From contig JAJQAZ010000064.1 in the NCBI GenBank assembly GCA_021203545.1, positions 1 through 41,530 of the forward strand: DNA of 41,530 nucleotides, written 5' to 3'. Position numbers and translations under genes: made by a program. The stretch comes from Tannerellaceae bacterium (lineage in GTDB: Bacteria > Bacteroidota > Bacteroidia > Bacteroidales > Tannerellaceae). Under the pieces are notes generated by a model. It was not told the DNA's origin. It saw only the letters and a program-made list of their open reading frames with translations, and did no database searches. This document shows, piece after piece, positions 12,317-21,550 of this stretch (the first letter of the stretch is position 1; each line of letters opens with the position of its first letter).

Positions 12317-13249
12317 TTACTCACATTCAAGTCCTCCGGACTTACGGTCAGCATCTTTTTTGATAAGATAATCGATTAAAAGTATTGTCCAGACAGCCAA
12401 TACAAATATAAGCCCCATACGGGGGCCTAATAAAGGATTACCTAATTTGAAAAAGACGAAGATCAATGAAGCGTTTATTAAGCCATGCATAATAGTGGGA
12501 ACCAGCAAAGAGTGTGTACGATGCAAAGCCTGTGAAAAATAGAAAGACAACGAGATACAGGCAATCACCATCATAAGAATTCCTAATAAATTGTATTCGC
12601 CGTAATTGAATCCGATCAAAATGAGTGGCGTATGCCAAACACCCCAAACCGTGCCAATAAAAACATATTTTTCCCGTTTAGGAAGATGTATATTGTTTTC
12701 CATAAATCCCCGCCAGCCTGCTTCTTCACCTAATGCAAAAGGTATATTTACAAAACCGGCCAACATGCCGGTAAGCAACATGACAGGTAAACCTACCAGA
12801 AAACGGTTGGAACCGGAAAGATAAGATGGTACGACAGGATCGGCAGCTAATTCACTGGCTTTCATTAACTCTATAAATTGATTCATGTCAATTGCTTCGT
12901 GTATACCCAGCACTCTTCCGAAAACAGGAAGATTACACATATTTCCTACTATAAATGTGATCATAAAAACCAGTAAAAGCAATAAAATACCGGTATAAAA
13001 TATATACTTCAGCGTTTGCCCCATGTATTCCTTTTTTATCTTCAGTTGAAAACCAGAAAATATCTTTTTAATTTTCCAATTCTCCACAATACAAACAGAT
13101 AAAAGCGGAATGAGCATATAGGGTGCTCCTACAAAATAGATTGGATTAAAATAGGGCTGCCCATACCAACAAATGACTCCTGCAAGAATTGCAAAAACCA
13201 GTAATAGAATTAAATAATAATATAACTTGTTGTTATTTGGCGTATTCAT
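12317..13249 (-). CDS. CPBP-family intramembrane metalloprotease (CAAX/Abi type)
   Basis: A 310-residue multi-pass inner-membrane protein. The C-terminal half carries the CPBP (Rce1-like) motifs: EEAGWRG (glutamates of motif 1), GVWHTP (motif 2 His) and HGLINAS (motif 3 His). In this family these residues form a metal-dependent protease within the membrane. At least six hydrophobic segments precede and surround them. Bacterial members are poorly characterised; some are linked to bacteriocin processing or immunity, but nothing nearby supports that here. It is a lone gene, reading toward the shared terminator at 12191-12227. The ATG at its 5' end is preceded by an AT-rich stretch. No disruption is seen. 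Confidence 0.88.
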   Translation of the reverse strand: MNTPNNNKLYYYLILLLVFAILAGVICWYGQPYFNPIYFVGAPYMLIPLLSVCIVENWKIKKIFSGFQLKIKKEYMGQTLKYIFYTGILLLLLVFMITFIVGNMCNLPVFGRVLGIHEAIDMNQFIELMKASELAADPVVPSYLSGSNRFLVGLPVMLLTGMLAGFVNIPFALGEEAGWRGFMENNIHLPKREKYVFIGTVWGVWHTPLILIGFNYGEYNLLGILMMVIACISLSFYFSQALHRTHSLLVPTIMHGLINASLIFVFFKLGNPLLGPRMGLIFVLAVWTILLIDYLIKKDADRKSGGLECE

Positions 13250-13325
13250 AACTATATAGTAATTTATTATTTAAACATCAGGTAAATATAAGAATTATAT
13301 TTCACTATATACTATTTTTTCCTTA

Positions 13326-13440
13326 CACTTTGAAAAAGCTAAACCCCGTGAGAATCGTTTTTTTTCATAACCTACCCGTAACATGGTACGGAATAAAGAA
13401 TTCCTGAAGGGATTCAGTTTACAATTTGTCAAATAATGAA
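13326..13440. repeat. dispersed ~115-bp repeat, copy A
   Basis: This stretch matches 28990-29110 in order and orientation: GAAAAAGCTAAACCCCG, GAGA, a CGGAATAA block, GATTC and a CAATTTGTCA-like end. The copies are diverged and interrupted by small indels. It lies between the CPBP gene and the LEA-like gene and contains no gene. Origin unknown. Confidence 0.6.
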
Positions 13441-13522
13441 CTCTTACAGTAAGGAAGCATGGATAAATATCCGCGCCAGCGTAAACTAAACCGAACAGGA
13501 TACTGAATAATTTCCGGATTAT

Positions 13523-14104
13523 TTATCCTCCAAACGAAAAGGTAAGCGGTATGGAGCGGGGAGATTCGATGATCTCTTTTCCTATACGGTAAGAAGGTTT
13601 TATCTGTAAAGTAACATTAGAACGGCGGTTGCCTGATCCCATCAGGTTCTTTACCATATTCTGTACTGTACCGGCAGAATTACTTCTTAACAGATTAACC
13701 AGTTCAATACTCACTTCCAGCGGTAATTGTTTGGTTTTACCTCCCTGGATAGTCAATGGTTTAGTATAAGTACCACTCGCCAGGTGAATATTATCGACCC
13801 GTAGGATATATTCTATCTCGTTTACGATCATCTTTTTTTGATTGGGATTCCTGACATTTATATTTACCGTAAAATCAAAAGGTACCGACGAAGTATTACC
13901 TGCAAGGATAGCCGCGACATCCGAAACAACCGCAAAGTTAATCCCTTTGGATAGGTCTTTTCCTGCAAGCGTAGGCTTAGAAAGAGAACGGGCTGCATAG
14001 GTACAGGTAACGAGATTGGAGTAGTCTTCCTGTTTAGATGTACCACACCCCTGAAGGATAAAAAATGAGATTAATAGAAAAAGAATAAACGATTTTGCCC
14101 GCAT
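13523..14104 (-). CDS. LEA type 2 (WHy-like) family lipoprotein
   Basis: A 193-residue protein with a lipoprotein signal ending ILQGC (Cys20), so it should be anchored in the envelope. The mature part is one beta-rich domain. The central stretch FDFTVNINVRNPNQKKMIV, followed by a YILRVDN strand and a SGTYTKPLTIQGGKTKQLPL segment, resembles the LEA-2/WHy fold found in bacterial lipoproteins of unknown role. The gene is intact, alone and divergent from the ECF sigma gene at 14292, with 187 bp between them. The exact job cannot be stated; such proteins are associated with stress or envelope maintenance only by family analogy. Confidence 0.65.
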   Translation of the reverse strand: MRAKSFILFLLISFFILQGCGTSKQEDYSNLVTCTYAARSLSKPTLAGKDLSKGINFAVVSDVAAILAGNTSSVPFDFTVNINVRNPNQKKMIVNEIEYILRVDNIHLASGTYTKPLTIQGGKTKQLPLEVSIELVNLLRSNSAGTVQNMVKNLMGSGNRRSNVTLQIKPSYRIGKEIIESPRSIPLTFSFGG

Positions 14105-14291
14105 TATCTAAATTTGTTAATTACATTGCCCTTACAAATAAGGAACCCAAAAGTACTTAAAACTTTCATTTATACCATCTCATTTAACGAAAAGAAGGTT
14201 AGAAGAAGATAAGTACTTCAAAAAATAATTCCTTTTATGTGTGATTTTCCGTAAAGTTCTGCGAATAATAAGATAAACAACAGACACAGAA

Positions 14292-14780
14292 GTGAAACGA
14301 GAACAATTCATATCAGTTATTAAAGCGCACCAAAGCATGATTTACAAAATCTGTTCAACTTATTGTCCGGACAATGAAGACAGAAAAGATCTGCAACAGG
14401 AAATTCTTTTACAACTCTGGAACTCCTTCGACAAGTTTGACGGACGCGTTAAAATGTCCACATGGATTTACCGGATTGCTTTAAACACAGCTATCTCTTT
14501 TTACAGAAGCGAAAAGAAACATAGCCACAATAAAGTAGCGATTGAAGAATCTCTTTTTTCACTTCCCGATCCCGGTGAAGTTGATTCCCAAACCGATGAG
14601 AATATACAGAAGCTCTATCAGATCATTAGTAAACTGAATGAACTGGAAAAAGCACTGATCCTGTTGTATCTTGACAATCTTAGATATAACGAGATAGCTA
14701 ATATCATGGGTATTACGGAAACAAATGTGGCCACTAAGCTGAACCGGATCAAGCAGAAAATCAAAAAACAATTTGAATAA
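14292..14780 (+). CDS. ECF-type RNA polymerase sigma factor
   Basis: A 162-residue protein with only sigma regions 2 and 4. Region 2 is seen as DRKDLQQEILLQLWNSFDKF through KMSTWIYRIALNTAISFYR, which binds core polymerase and the -10 element. Region 4 is LNELEKALILLYLDNLRYNE to ETNVATKLNRIKQKI, a helix-turn-helix for the -35 element. The start is GTG at 14292; no better ATG lies upstream in frame. The next gene begins 16 bp after the stop and encodes a membrane protein, a typical place for an anti-sigma factor. No FecR-like gene follows, so this sigma is of a different type from the one at 15762. Confidence 0.9.
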   Translation: MKREQFISVIKAHQSMIYKICSTYCPDNEDRKDLQQEILLQLWNSFDKFDGRVKMSTWIYRIALNTAISFYRSEKKHSHNKVAIEESLFSLPDPGEVDSQTDENIQKLYQIISKLNELEKALILLYLDNLRYNEIANIMGITETNVATKLNRIKQKIKKQFE

Positions 14781-14796
14781 TAAAAAACAAAACAAT

Positions 14797-15411
14797 ATGA
14801 AACTGGATAATTTAAAAGCAACATGGCAGGAATACAATGAAAAGCTCGATAGAAACCTGCGTCTGAATGAGGAACTGCTCCGCAGAATGAATATGAAACA
14901 ATCCCACAAAGAGGTAAAGTCGATCTTATCTTTGGAGTACTTAAACATAGGAATAGGTATAGTAGTAATAATACCGCTTGTGATAATGACCTTACGGGTT
15001 TATACAGAGATACCATACCTGATAACCGGATTTATTGCATTGGTATCTTTTATTATCACCCTTTATAATAATATACATAAAGTCAAAGCACTCTCCGGGG
15101 TCAACTATTACAGCTCTCCGGTTCTGGATGTACAAAAAGCAATTGTTCGTTTTGAGCAAATATATTATAAAGCAAAAAAAACAGAACTTATTCTTATTCC
15201 CTTCATACTGATTAGTGTGCTGCCTATTTTCAATAGAGGAATAAATGGTATAGACGAATTTACAAACCCTCGTGAATTTCTGGTAAAGATCCTCATTTGT
15301 TTGGTTATTTGTATCCCTTTAAGTTTTTGGACATATAGACATTATTATGAAAAGAGGATCGCCAGAATTCATGAGTTCCTGAATAGCATTGAAGAATTCG
15401 AAAAAGAGTAA
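14797..15411 (+). CDS. small membrane protein, possible anti-sigma partner
   Basis: A ~204-residue protein that I do not recognise as a named family. It starts MKLDNLKATWQEYNEKL at ATG 14797; an upstream in-frame TTG at 14773 overlaps the sigma gene and is less likely. The first ~45 residues are charged and helical and would lie in the cytoplasm. About four hydrophobic segments follow (near residues 45-65, 70-90, 130-150 and 165-185), then a charged tail ending EEFEKE. A soluble N-terminus before membrane helices, directly behind an ECF sigma gene, suggests it holds the sigma factor at the membrane. That role is inferred from position only; there is no zinc-binding anti-sigma motif. Confidence 0.65.
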   Translation: MKLDNLKATWQEYNEKLDRNLRLNEELLRRMNMKQSHKEVKSILSLEYLNIGIGIVVIIPLVIMTLRVYTEIPYLITGFIALVSFIITLYNNIHKVKALSGVNYYSSPVLDVQKAIVRFEQIYYKAKKTELILIPFILISVLPIFNRGINGIDEFTNPREFLVKILICLVICIPLSFWTYRHYYEKRIARIHEFLNSIEEFEKE

Positions 15412-15435
15412 AACTGTTTTATAGAATTAGCGAAT

Positions 15436-15669
15436 GAGGGTGTGTCAAAAGTCTATATGCTCTTTGACAAAGTTACAGATTGTAAGCCCAAAGGGCTTGA
15501 ATATAAATAACCGCGGGTGAAACCCGTGGCGGAAAGCAGCCACACTCTATGAACCCCGAAGCGGGTTCAACCCTTTCAGGGTTGTTGTGGAGAAGGTTTC
15601 GCCTACCCCGGGTTGCACCCGGGGTTATTGGTATTTTACCCCATACGGGGTAACTACTTGGGACACCTC
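15436..15669. repeat. cluster of chained palindromes
   Basis: About seven hairpins stand head to tail: GTCAAAAG/CTCTTTGAC, AAGCCCAAAGGGCTT, CCGCGGGTGAAACCCGTGG, GAACCCCGAAGCGGGTTC, AACCCTTTCAGGGTT, ACCCCGGGTTGCACCCGGGGT and ACCCCATACGGGGT. The outer ends (GAGGGTGTGTC and GGGACACCTC) are also roughly inverted. No gene is seen in this 350-bp gap, which ends in the promoter of the next operon. The hairpins could help end or protect transcripts from the sigma operon upstream. Confidence 0.75.
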
Positions 15670-15720
15670 TATACTTATACCGTTTAAAACAGACCGCTTT
15701 TTTATTGTAATATAAATCAC

Positions 15721-15728
15721 TACCTTTG
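15721..15728 (+). promoter_or_regulatory. Bacteroidetes -7 box (TACCTTTG) of the sigma/FecR/TonB-receptor operon
   Basis: TACCTTTG fits the Bacteroidetes TAnnTTTG -7 element exactly and is followed by CAACC. A T-rich stretch lies ~20 bp upstream where the -33 element would be. This placement favours starting translation at ATG 15762 rather than at the in-frame TTG 15726, which overlaps the box. Confidence 0.6.
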
Positions 15729-15761
15729 CAACCACTTAAAACGCTAAAATTTACTTTTTCA

Positions 15762-16310
15762 ATGAAGACAGGTAAACTGGCTTCTCTTTTGTTTAAACTT
15801 ACAGAAGAAAACGCCGAACATCATTTCAGAGAACTGTTTCACCTTCTATACGATCCATTCTTTCGCACAGCCTCCTATTATCTACCGGAGGATGAATGGG
15901 TACAGGAAGTTGTTTCGGATGTTTTTCTTATACTCTGGAAAGAAAAAGATAAATTGCATACACTGGATAATTTCGACGGATATTGTTTCATCCTTATTAA
16001 AAACGGTTCACTTAATTACCTGGCTAAAATCAAAAACACACTCCCTTTAACAGAAAGCGAACAGCCAATTATACCGGGAAGTATCAGCCCGGAAGAAAAT
16101 TATTTAGCGGATGAACTTTTACAAACTTATCTCGATAGCGTCGAAAACTTACCACTCCGTTGTAAAGAGATATACAGGTTAGTAAAAGAAGAAGGACTTA
16201 GCTATAAGGAAGTTGCGGATCAACTCCGGATCAGCCCCAAAACAGTAGACGCACAAATACAAAAAGCGATGTCAATACTCAAAGAAAAAATAAAAAACTA
16301 TTTTTCATAA
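15762..16310 (+). CDS. ECF sigma factor of a FecR-type signalling operon
   Basis: A ~182-residue ECF sigma factor. Region 2 runs from HHFRELFHLLYDPFFRTASY through VVSDVFLILWKEKDKL, and region 4 from LPLRCKEIYRLVKEEGLSYK to PKTVDAQIQKAMSILKEKI. ATG 15762 is chosen because an in-frame TTG 36 bp upstream lies inside the -7 promoter box. The gene is followed, with short gaps, by a FecR anti-sigma factor, a TonB receptor with an STN domain, and a DUF4249 lipoprotein. In this family the receptor senses its ligand, FecR relays it, and the sigma factor is freed to transcribe the operon. The gene is intact. Confidence 0.92.
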   Translation: MKTGKLASLLFKLTEENAEHHFRELFHLLYDPFFRTASYYLPEDEWVQEVVSDVFLILWKEKDKLHTLDNFDGYCFILIKNGSLNYLAKIKNTLPLTESEQPIIPGSISPEENYLADELLQTYLDSVENLPLRCKEIYRLVKEEGLSYKEVADQLRISPKTVDAQIQKAMSILKEKIKNYFS

Positions 16311-16364
16311 CACCGGATAGGGAATCTGATCCTTTATACTGTCTTTATAACAAAAGACACAAAT

Positions 16365-17240
16365 ATGAAACATATACAACCGGAAAACGATCCGGATCAA
16401 ATTATTAATCATTTCTCCGGACGAATACGTTCTACACATTCTGCAGCAGATGCTGAAGCATGTTACCAGATGTTCCGGGAAAAGAGTACCGGAAAGAAAA
16501 CAAAACGCATCCCCCTTTTCAGATATGGAATTGCCGCGGCAATCGTTCTGCTTCTGATAGTATCAGCCTTTTTTCTGAAAAATGCGGAACAGGCAAAAAC
16601 AGTTACAGTTACCACAGCCGGTTATACTACAACTGTTACCCTTCCTGACGGTAGCCATATTCAACTGGGACATTACAGCGAAATAGAATATCCCTGCGCA
16701 TTTGCAAAAGCTACCCGTCCGGTTAAACTAACGGGAAAAGCCTATTTCGATGTAACACACAATCCGGATCAACCTTTTATCGTAACTGCCGGCGAAGTAA
16801 CGATACAGGTGTTGGGTACACAATTCAACGTAAACGCTTACCCGGAAAATCCCTATATCAAAACAACCCTTCTGGAAGGTTCCGTTAGCATAAATGATAA
16901 ATCAAATGGTACTCTTCTGTTGCACCCTAACGAGTCTGCCCTCTTTTGGAAAGAATCAAACCGGCTTGTACGGGAACAGGCTACAGACGTACAACAGGAT
17001 ATTGCCTGGCGGGGAAAAAAGCTGATCTTCAATAATACTACCCTGAATAGTATAAGCCGGGAGTTGGCAAACCATTTTAACATTGAAATAGAAATAACCG
17101 GTCCGGTACTGGGCAGATATAGATTCACGGCCCGGTTTGAAAACGGAGAGAGTCCGGAAGAGATATTAAATATATTACAGGCTGCCGGAAACTTTACATG
17201 GGCCAAACAAGACAATAAATTTATTCTTAAACACAAATAA
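16365..17240 (+). CDS. FecR-family anti-sigma factor/regulator with DUF4974
   Basis: A 291-residue single-pass inner-membrane protein. Residues 1-50 are cytoplasmic and should bind the sigma factor. One membrane helix lies near residues 52-69 (IAAAIVLLLIVSAFFL). The periplasmic FecR domain follows (VTLPDGSHIQLGHYSEIEYP; GKAYFDVTHNPDQPFIV; VLGTQFNVNAYPENPYIKTT), and the end is a DUF4974 domain (LIFNNTTLNSISRELANHFN) that touches the receptor's STN domain in related systems. It sits 55 bp after the sigma gene and 3 bp before the receptor. It controls the sigma factor, as inhibitor or co-activator. No defect is seen. Confidence 0.92.
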   Translation: MKHIQPENDPDQIINHFSGRIRSTHSAADAEACYQMFREKSTGKKTKRIPLFRYGIAAAIVLLLIVSAFFLKNAEQAKTVTVTTAGYTTTVTLPDGSHIQLGHYSEIEYPCAFAKATRPVKLTGKAYFDVTHNPDQPFIVTAGEVTIQVLGTQFNVNAYPENPYIKTTLLEGSVSINDKSNGTLLLHPNESALFWKESNRLVREQATDVQQDIAWRGKKLIFNNTTLNSISRELANHFNIEIEITGPVLGRYRFTARFENGESPEEILNILQAAGNFTWAKQDNKFILKHK

Positions 17241-17243
17241 TAA

Positions 17244-19904
17244 ATGTATATGAGACGATTTTACATTCCTTTTTTAATATTCCTCTCTGTTTTTCTATTC
17301 AATACGGATAGAATAACCGCCGGGAATCACGTAAATAAGATTACACTTGATTTAAAGTCGGGTACACTGAAAGAATTTATCCGGGAAATAGAACAACAAA
17401 CCCAACTGATATTTATTTACGGAGAAGACATTGATCCCGCCACTCCCTTAACCTGCGTCACAAACAACAATCTGCTAACAGATGTATTGCATGAAACGCT
17501 CTCTCCCTTATCTATCAGCCATCTTATCCGGGATAAGCACATTATTCTTAACCGGCAACCGGTAAAAGCCGGAGAAGAAAAAACATACACGGTCAGCGGA
17601 TATATCCTGGATGCCGTTTCGCACGAAACACTTATCGGAGCTCATTTGTTTGCTCCCAGCACAAATGAAGGAACTGTTACAAACGAATATGGCTTTTATA
17701 GTATTACCCTGCCGGCCGGAAACATTAAACTGAACTGTACCTATATCGGCTTCCAGCCCGGAATACGGGAAATAGAATTAAACCAAAATATTAGTTTAAC
17801 TATTTATCTCAACCCCAGTAACGAACTGGACGCGGTTGTTGTATACGGCACCAAACCGGAAACGGGAATCAAGGCCACCCAAATGGGAGCTATGGATATC
17901 TCATTAACAGCAATCAATAACACTCCTACCCTATTGGGGGAAGCCGATATTATGAAAACAATTCAGATGATGCCCGGTGTACAGGCCGGAACCGAAGGTA
18001 GTGCAGGTATACATGTACGCGGAGGTGGCCCCGACGAAAATCTGATCCTTTTGGACGGTGTTCCCCTCTATAATGTAGAGCATCTGTTTGGATTTTTTTC
18101 AGTATTCACTCCTGAAGCCATAAAGAAAGTAAGCCTCTTCAAAGGTAGCTTTCCGGCCCGTTTTGGTGTCCGCCTCTCTTCTGTGATAGATATTCGGACA
18201 AACGACGGAGATATGCAACGTTTCCACGGTACAGTCGGTATCGGGCTGCTATCCAGCAAACTTCAATTGGAAGGGCCTATTGTTAAAGAAAGAACCTCCT
18301 TTCATCTATCCGCACGCCGCTCTTACTGGGATCTGGTAGCCCGCCCGTTTATGCAGGAAGACGATAAGTTCGGTTATTACTTCTATGATGTAAATGCCAA
18401 AATAAACCACCGGTTTAACGACCGGAGCCGGATATTCCTTAGCGTTTACAATGGAAAAGACAAACTCTACAGTCGCTATGAAGACGATTACCAGGGATAT
18501 CTTTCCAAAGATGAGATAAATACCCGGTGGGGTAATTTTATGACTGCCCTGAAATGGAACTACCAACTATCTCCTAAATTATTCAGCAATACAACAGTTG
18601 CTTATACAGAATACATGTTCACTGCCGAATCCGATTATAGGGAACGTTCCTTAAAACATCACATCAATACCGAATATTGGTCGCAATATTCATCCGGTAT
18701 CCAGGACTGGTCTTACCGGTTCGATTTGGATTATCATCCTTCACCACAGCACTATATAAAAACAGGTATCGGGTATCTTTACCACTGTTTCAAACCGGAA
18801 GTAGAAACTTCGAGAATCAAAACAGAAGAAGATAATACCACGACAGAACAAGTTCACAACAGTCTTACCAATAACAAAACTTTCGGACACGAGGTATCTC
18901 TCTATGCCGAAGATAACTTTGATATTGGAACACAGTTTTCTGTCAATGCCGGACTCCATATTTCACTGTTTAATGTCCCGTCTAAAACCTATGCTTCTTT
19001 ACAGCCGCGTATCTCCGGCCGGTATCAGCTAACGAACCATACTGCGCTGAAAGCGGCTTATACAAAAATGTCACAATACAGCCACCTATTATCCAACTAC
19101 TTGATTACTATGCCGACCGACCTGTGGGTACCTACCACTGCGCAGATCAAACCGATGCAGGCACATCAATATTCCATAGGAGCCTATTATACCCGCCTGA
19201 AAGGTTGGGAGTTCTCCGCTGAATCGTATTACAAAAGCATGCATAATGTTCTTGAATACAAAGACGGAGCCTCTTTCCTGGGTTCTTCGCATAACTGGGA
19301 AGATAAAGTAGAAATGGGAAACGGCAGAGCTATGGGTATTGAGTTTATGGCAGAAAAAACAACCGGCAAAACAACCGGTTGGATAGCTTATACACTTGCC
19401 AAAAGCGACCGGAAATTCTCCGAAGAAGGCATCAACAACGGCAAACGATTCCCCTACAAATATGACCGCAGACACCATATCAACCTATCTCTTAACCATA
19501 AATTCTCTGATAAAATGGATATAGGTGCCTCGTGGGAGTTCTACACCGGAGGAACTACAACTATTGCGGAACAGGTAACCCTGATTCCCTACCCTGATAA
19601 ATCCGGAGAGCCATGGTGGACAGGTACTCAACAGGAAGCCGACTACATAGAAAACAGAAATAATTACCGTATGCCGGAAAGCCACCGGTTAAATATAGGT
19701 ATCAATTTCCATAAAAAGAAAAAATATGGTATCCGTACCTGGAATATCAGTGTTTATAATATATACAACGCTATGAATCCTACATTCCTCTACCGGACTA
19801 CCGAATATGAAGGTAGTGGAGAAAACTACCAAACAAGAACCGTATTAAAAAAGGTAAGTATATTACCATTCATCCCTTCCGTATCATACACATATAAATT
19901 CTAA
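17244..19904 (+). CDS. TonB-dependent outer-membrane receptor with STN signalling domain
   Basis: An 886-residue receptor. Order: signal peptide (to ~26), STN domain (~30-105; LDLKSGTLKEFIREIEQQTQ), carboxypeptidase-regulatory-like domain (~112-195; VSGYILDAVSHETLIGAHLF), plug (~210-330; IHVRGGGPDENLILLDGVPL) and a 22-strand-type barrel ending in aromatic F (SVSYTYKF). The STN domain marks it as a transducer that signals to FecR in the periplasm. With DUF4249 rather than SusD downstream, it is not a classical glycan SusC. Related receptor-DUF4249 pairs are thought to import metals, other small compounds or peptides; the substrate here is unknown. It is intact over 2.66 kb, unlike the SusC-like gene at 3717. 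Confidence 0.93.
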   Translation: MYMRRFYIPFLIFLSVFLFNTDRITAGNHVNKITLDLKSGTLKEFIREIEQQTQLIFIYGEDIDPATPLTCVTNNNLLTDVLHETLSPLSISHLIRDKHIILNRQPVKAGEEKTYTVSGYILDAVSHETLIGAHLFAPSTNEGTVTNEYGFYSITLPAGNIKLNCTYIGFQPGIREIELNQNISLTIYLNPSNELDAVVVYGTKPETGIKATQMGAMDISLTAINNTPTLLGEADIMKTIQMMPGVQAGTEGSAGIHVRGGGPDENLILLDGVPLYNVEHLFGFFSVFTPEAIKKVSLFKGSFPARFGVRLSSVIDIRTNDGDMQRFHGTVGIGLLSSKLQLEGPIVKERTSFHLSARRSYWDLVARPFMQEDDKFGYYFYDVNAKINHRFNDRSRIFLSVYNGKDKLYSRYEDDYQGYLSKDEINTRWGNFMTALKWNYQLSPKLFSNTTVAYTEYMFTAESDYRERSLKHHINTEYWSQYSSGIQDWSYRFDLDYHPSPQHYIKTGIGYLYHCFKPEVETSRIKTEEDNTTTEQVHNSLTNNKTFGHEVSLYAEDNFDIGTQFSVNAGLHISLFNVPSKTYASLQPRISGRYQLTNHTALKAAYTKMSQYSHLLSNYLITMPTDLWVPTTAQIKPMQAHQYSIGAYYTRLKGWEFSAESYYKSMHNVLEYKDGASFLGSSHNWEDKVEMGNGRAMGIEFMAEKTTGKTTGWIAYTLAKSDRKFSEEGINNGKRFPYKYDRRHHINLSLNHKFSDKMDIGASWEFYTGGTTTIAEQVTLIPYPDKSGEPWWTGTQQEADYIENRNNYRMPESHRLNIGINFHKKKKYGIRTWNISVYNIYNAMNPTFLYRTTEYEGSGENYQTRTVLKKVSILPFIPSVSYTYKF

Positions 19905-19909
19905 ACAAC

Positions 19910-20926
19910 ATGAATAAAATAATGACTATTATCAGTTGCCTCTTTTTATTGGCATCCTGCGAAAACGAAATACCATTCAACATACAGGACAATCCCCCTA
20001 AATTAATAGTGAATGCCTTGCTTGACGATGATAAAGAGCTCAATGATATTGTTGTGGCTTTAACCGGACGCGACGAAATAACATCTGTCAATGAGGCTAT
20101 CGTTCGTATTTACTTGAACTGTACTCTGAAAGATGAAATAAGCACACCTGCCGGACCGGATTCAACCAACTTAAGAGGTACTTACCAGACTGGTCTGAAA
20201 TTTTCCGCCGGAGATAGAATCAAAATAGAGGTACAAACAAAAAACAATAAGCATCATGCCTGGGCCGAAGTAACAGTTCCGACCCCTATACCGGTAGAGA
20301 AAATAGATACGGCTACGATTAAAAAAACAGACTCCTGGAGTTCAAGTACATACTTCCGTGCGCGGACAACATTTACTGATAATGACCCGCAAAAAAACTT
20401 TTACAGAATCGTTATGGAATACCAGGCAGAAATAGATGCGGAAAACACTGAAGATGAAACAAGCGGCACAATACAGGCCACCCTTATAAATACACTGGAT
20501 ATCAGGGAAGACTTTGTTCTCACCGAAGGCAGACCCAATATACAGGATGATAACCTGATAGCCATACCGGAAAATAAATTTAGTATATTTGACAACTCTC
20601 TATTCAACGGACAGTATACCATGACAACAAGTATGTATATGCCCAATGAATATTCATTTTCCAGTCATGCCTGGTATGCAGGATATAATAAAATTCTCCA
20701 TGTTCGTCCCTGGGTCAGGATTCGTTTAATAAGTCTTTCAAAAGAACAATTCCTCTACCTGAAAGCACTCAACACATACGAATCTGCCGAATACGACGAA
20801 TACCTGAGCCACCCTATTAAATTTCCCTCTAACGTAAACGGAGGCACAGGAATAGTAGGGGTCTGTACAAGCACATCCAAAAAAATCAAACTCCCCGATT
20901 ACACACCGGAAGAGTATAGTTGGTAG
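19910..20926 (+). CDS. DUF4249-family lipoprotein
   Basis: A 338-residue protein beginning with a lipoprotein signal ending LFLLASC (Cys17). The mature part has the DUF4249 look: NEIPFNIQDNPPKLIVNALL at the start, an Ig-like beta domain (VRIYLNCTLKDE; GDRIKIEVQTKNNKHHAWAEVTVPTPIPVEKIDTA) and a conserved C-terminal half. DUF4249 lipoproteins are usually encoded right after STN-bearing TonB receptors and probably lie on the outer membrane as a receptor partner, taking the place SusD has next to SusC. It starts 5 bp after the receptor stop, so they are co-translated. Its exact binding role is unknown. Confidence 0.88.
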   Translation: MNKIMTIISCLFLLASCENEIPFNIQDNPPKLIVNALLDDDKELNDIVVALTGRDEITSVNEAIVRIYLNCTLKDEISTPAGPDSTNLRGTYQTGLKFSAGDRIKIEVQTKNNKHHAWAEVTVPTPIPVEKIDTATIKKTDSWSSSTYFRARTTFTDNDPQKNFYRIVMEYQAEIDAENTEDETSGTIQATLINTLDIREDFVLTEGRPNIQDDNLIAIPENKFSIFDNSLFNGQYTMTTSMYMPNEYSFSSHAWYAGYNKILHVRPWVRIRLISLSKEQFLYLKALNTYESAEYDEYLSHPIKFPSNVNGGTGIVGVCTSTSKKIKLPDYTPEEYSW

Positions 20927-20951
20927 TAAGCCGTAAAAAAATTCCTGAAAG

Positions 20952-21036
20952 GAATACATAAACAGCCCAGGGTCGAGCGAAGCGAACACCCTGGGTTAAA
21001 ATACTAACCAGACATCAACCCCGAAAGGGTTGCACA
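20952..21036. repeat. palindrome group after the DUF4249 gene
   Basis: It contains CCCAGGGT/ACCCTGGG with a 14-nt spacer holding CGAGCGAAGCGAAC, and AACCCCGAAAGGGTT; ATTCCTGAAAGGAAT lies just before. It sits between a + strand gene end and the end of a - strand gene, so it may stop transcripts from both sides. Confidence 0.6.
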
Positions 21037-21040
21037 GGGA

Positions 21041-21535
21041 TTATTCCTCCTCACAATCATCCGGCCAGAAAAGGTAATTCGTAAAGTACTGCATACATTC
21101 CGGCTCAAAACACCCATAAACAACATGAGCTTCTTCATCCGGACTTCCTGTATATACTATTTCATTATTATTTCCGTCCATATAAGAGGGATAAAAAGAA
21201 ATTACTCCACCTCCATTCATCTGAAAGGAAGATATTTTTCTGTCTTTTATCAGAAAACCGGATAAATTACAATTATGATCCATATTATACATGTAACTTA
21301 CTTCCGGCATTGTAGATTTTTCACAAAGATTGAAAGCTTTATAAATCCCATGTACATATAACTCTTCATTCCAGCGTTTATAACTATCGTATTGTTCTTT
21401 ATGATCCGTATCCCATTCGGGATCATCCTGTTTCCAGATTTCCCAGAGTGAGAAATCGAAATTATTCTTCATATAGGATAGAACATTAACTTCGGTTTTT
21501 GTTCGTTCATATGTAACGAAAGGGATTTCACTCAT
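21041..21535 (-). CDS. hypothetical acidic cytoplasmic protein
   Basis: A 164-residue protein I do not recognise. It has no signal peptide or membrane helix and is acidic, ending WPDDCEEE. It is rich in Trp, Tyr and Asp (DFSLWEIWKQDDPEWDTDHK). It has five Cys residues, two of them in CFEPEC. It starts 16 bp after the end of the secreted protein gene at 21551-21885, so the two are likely one transcript. Short, orphan, aromatic-rich acidic proteins in such pairs are often immunity-like or effector-related genes, but no motif here proves it. Confidence 0.6.
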   Translation of the reverse strand: MSEIPFVTYERTKTEVNVLSYMKNNFDFSLWEIWKQDDPEWDTDHKEQYDSYKRWNEELYVHGIYKAFNLCEKSTMPEVSYMYNMDHNCNLSGFLIKDRKISSFQMNGGGVISFYPSYMDGNNNEIVYTGSPDEEAHVVYGCFEPECMQYFTNYLFWPDDCEEE

Positions 21536-21550
21536 CTGGTTTTTAAAACA

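Noticed and set aside
14773-14799. A TTG start for the membrane protein overlapping the sigma gene
   Set aside because: ATG 14797 follows an AT-rich stretch typical for this group and starts a charged helix; the TTG adds only eight Asn/Lys/Gln-rich residues.
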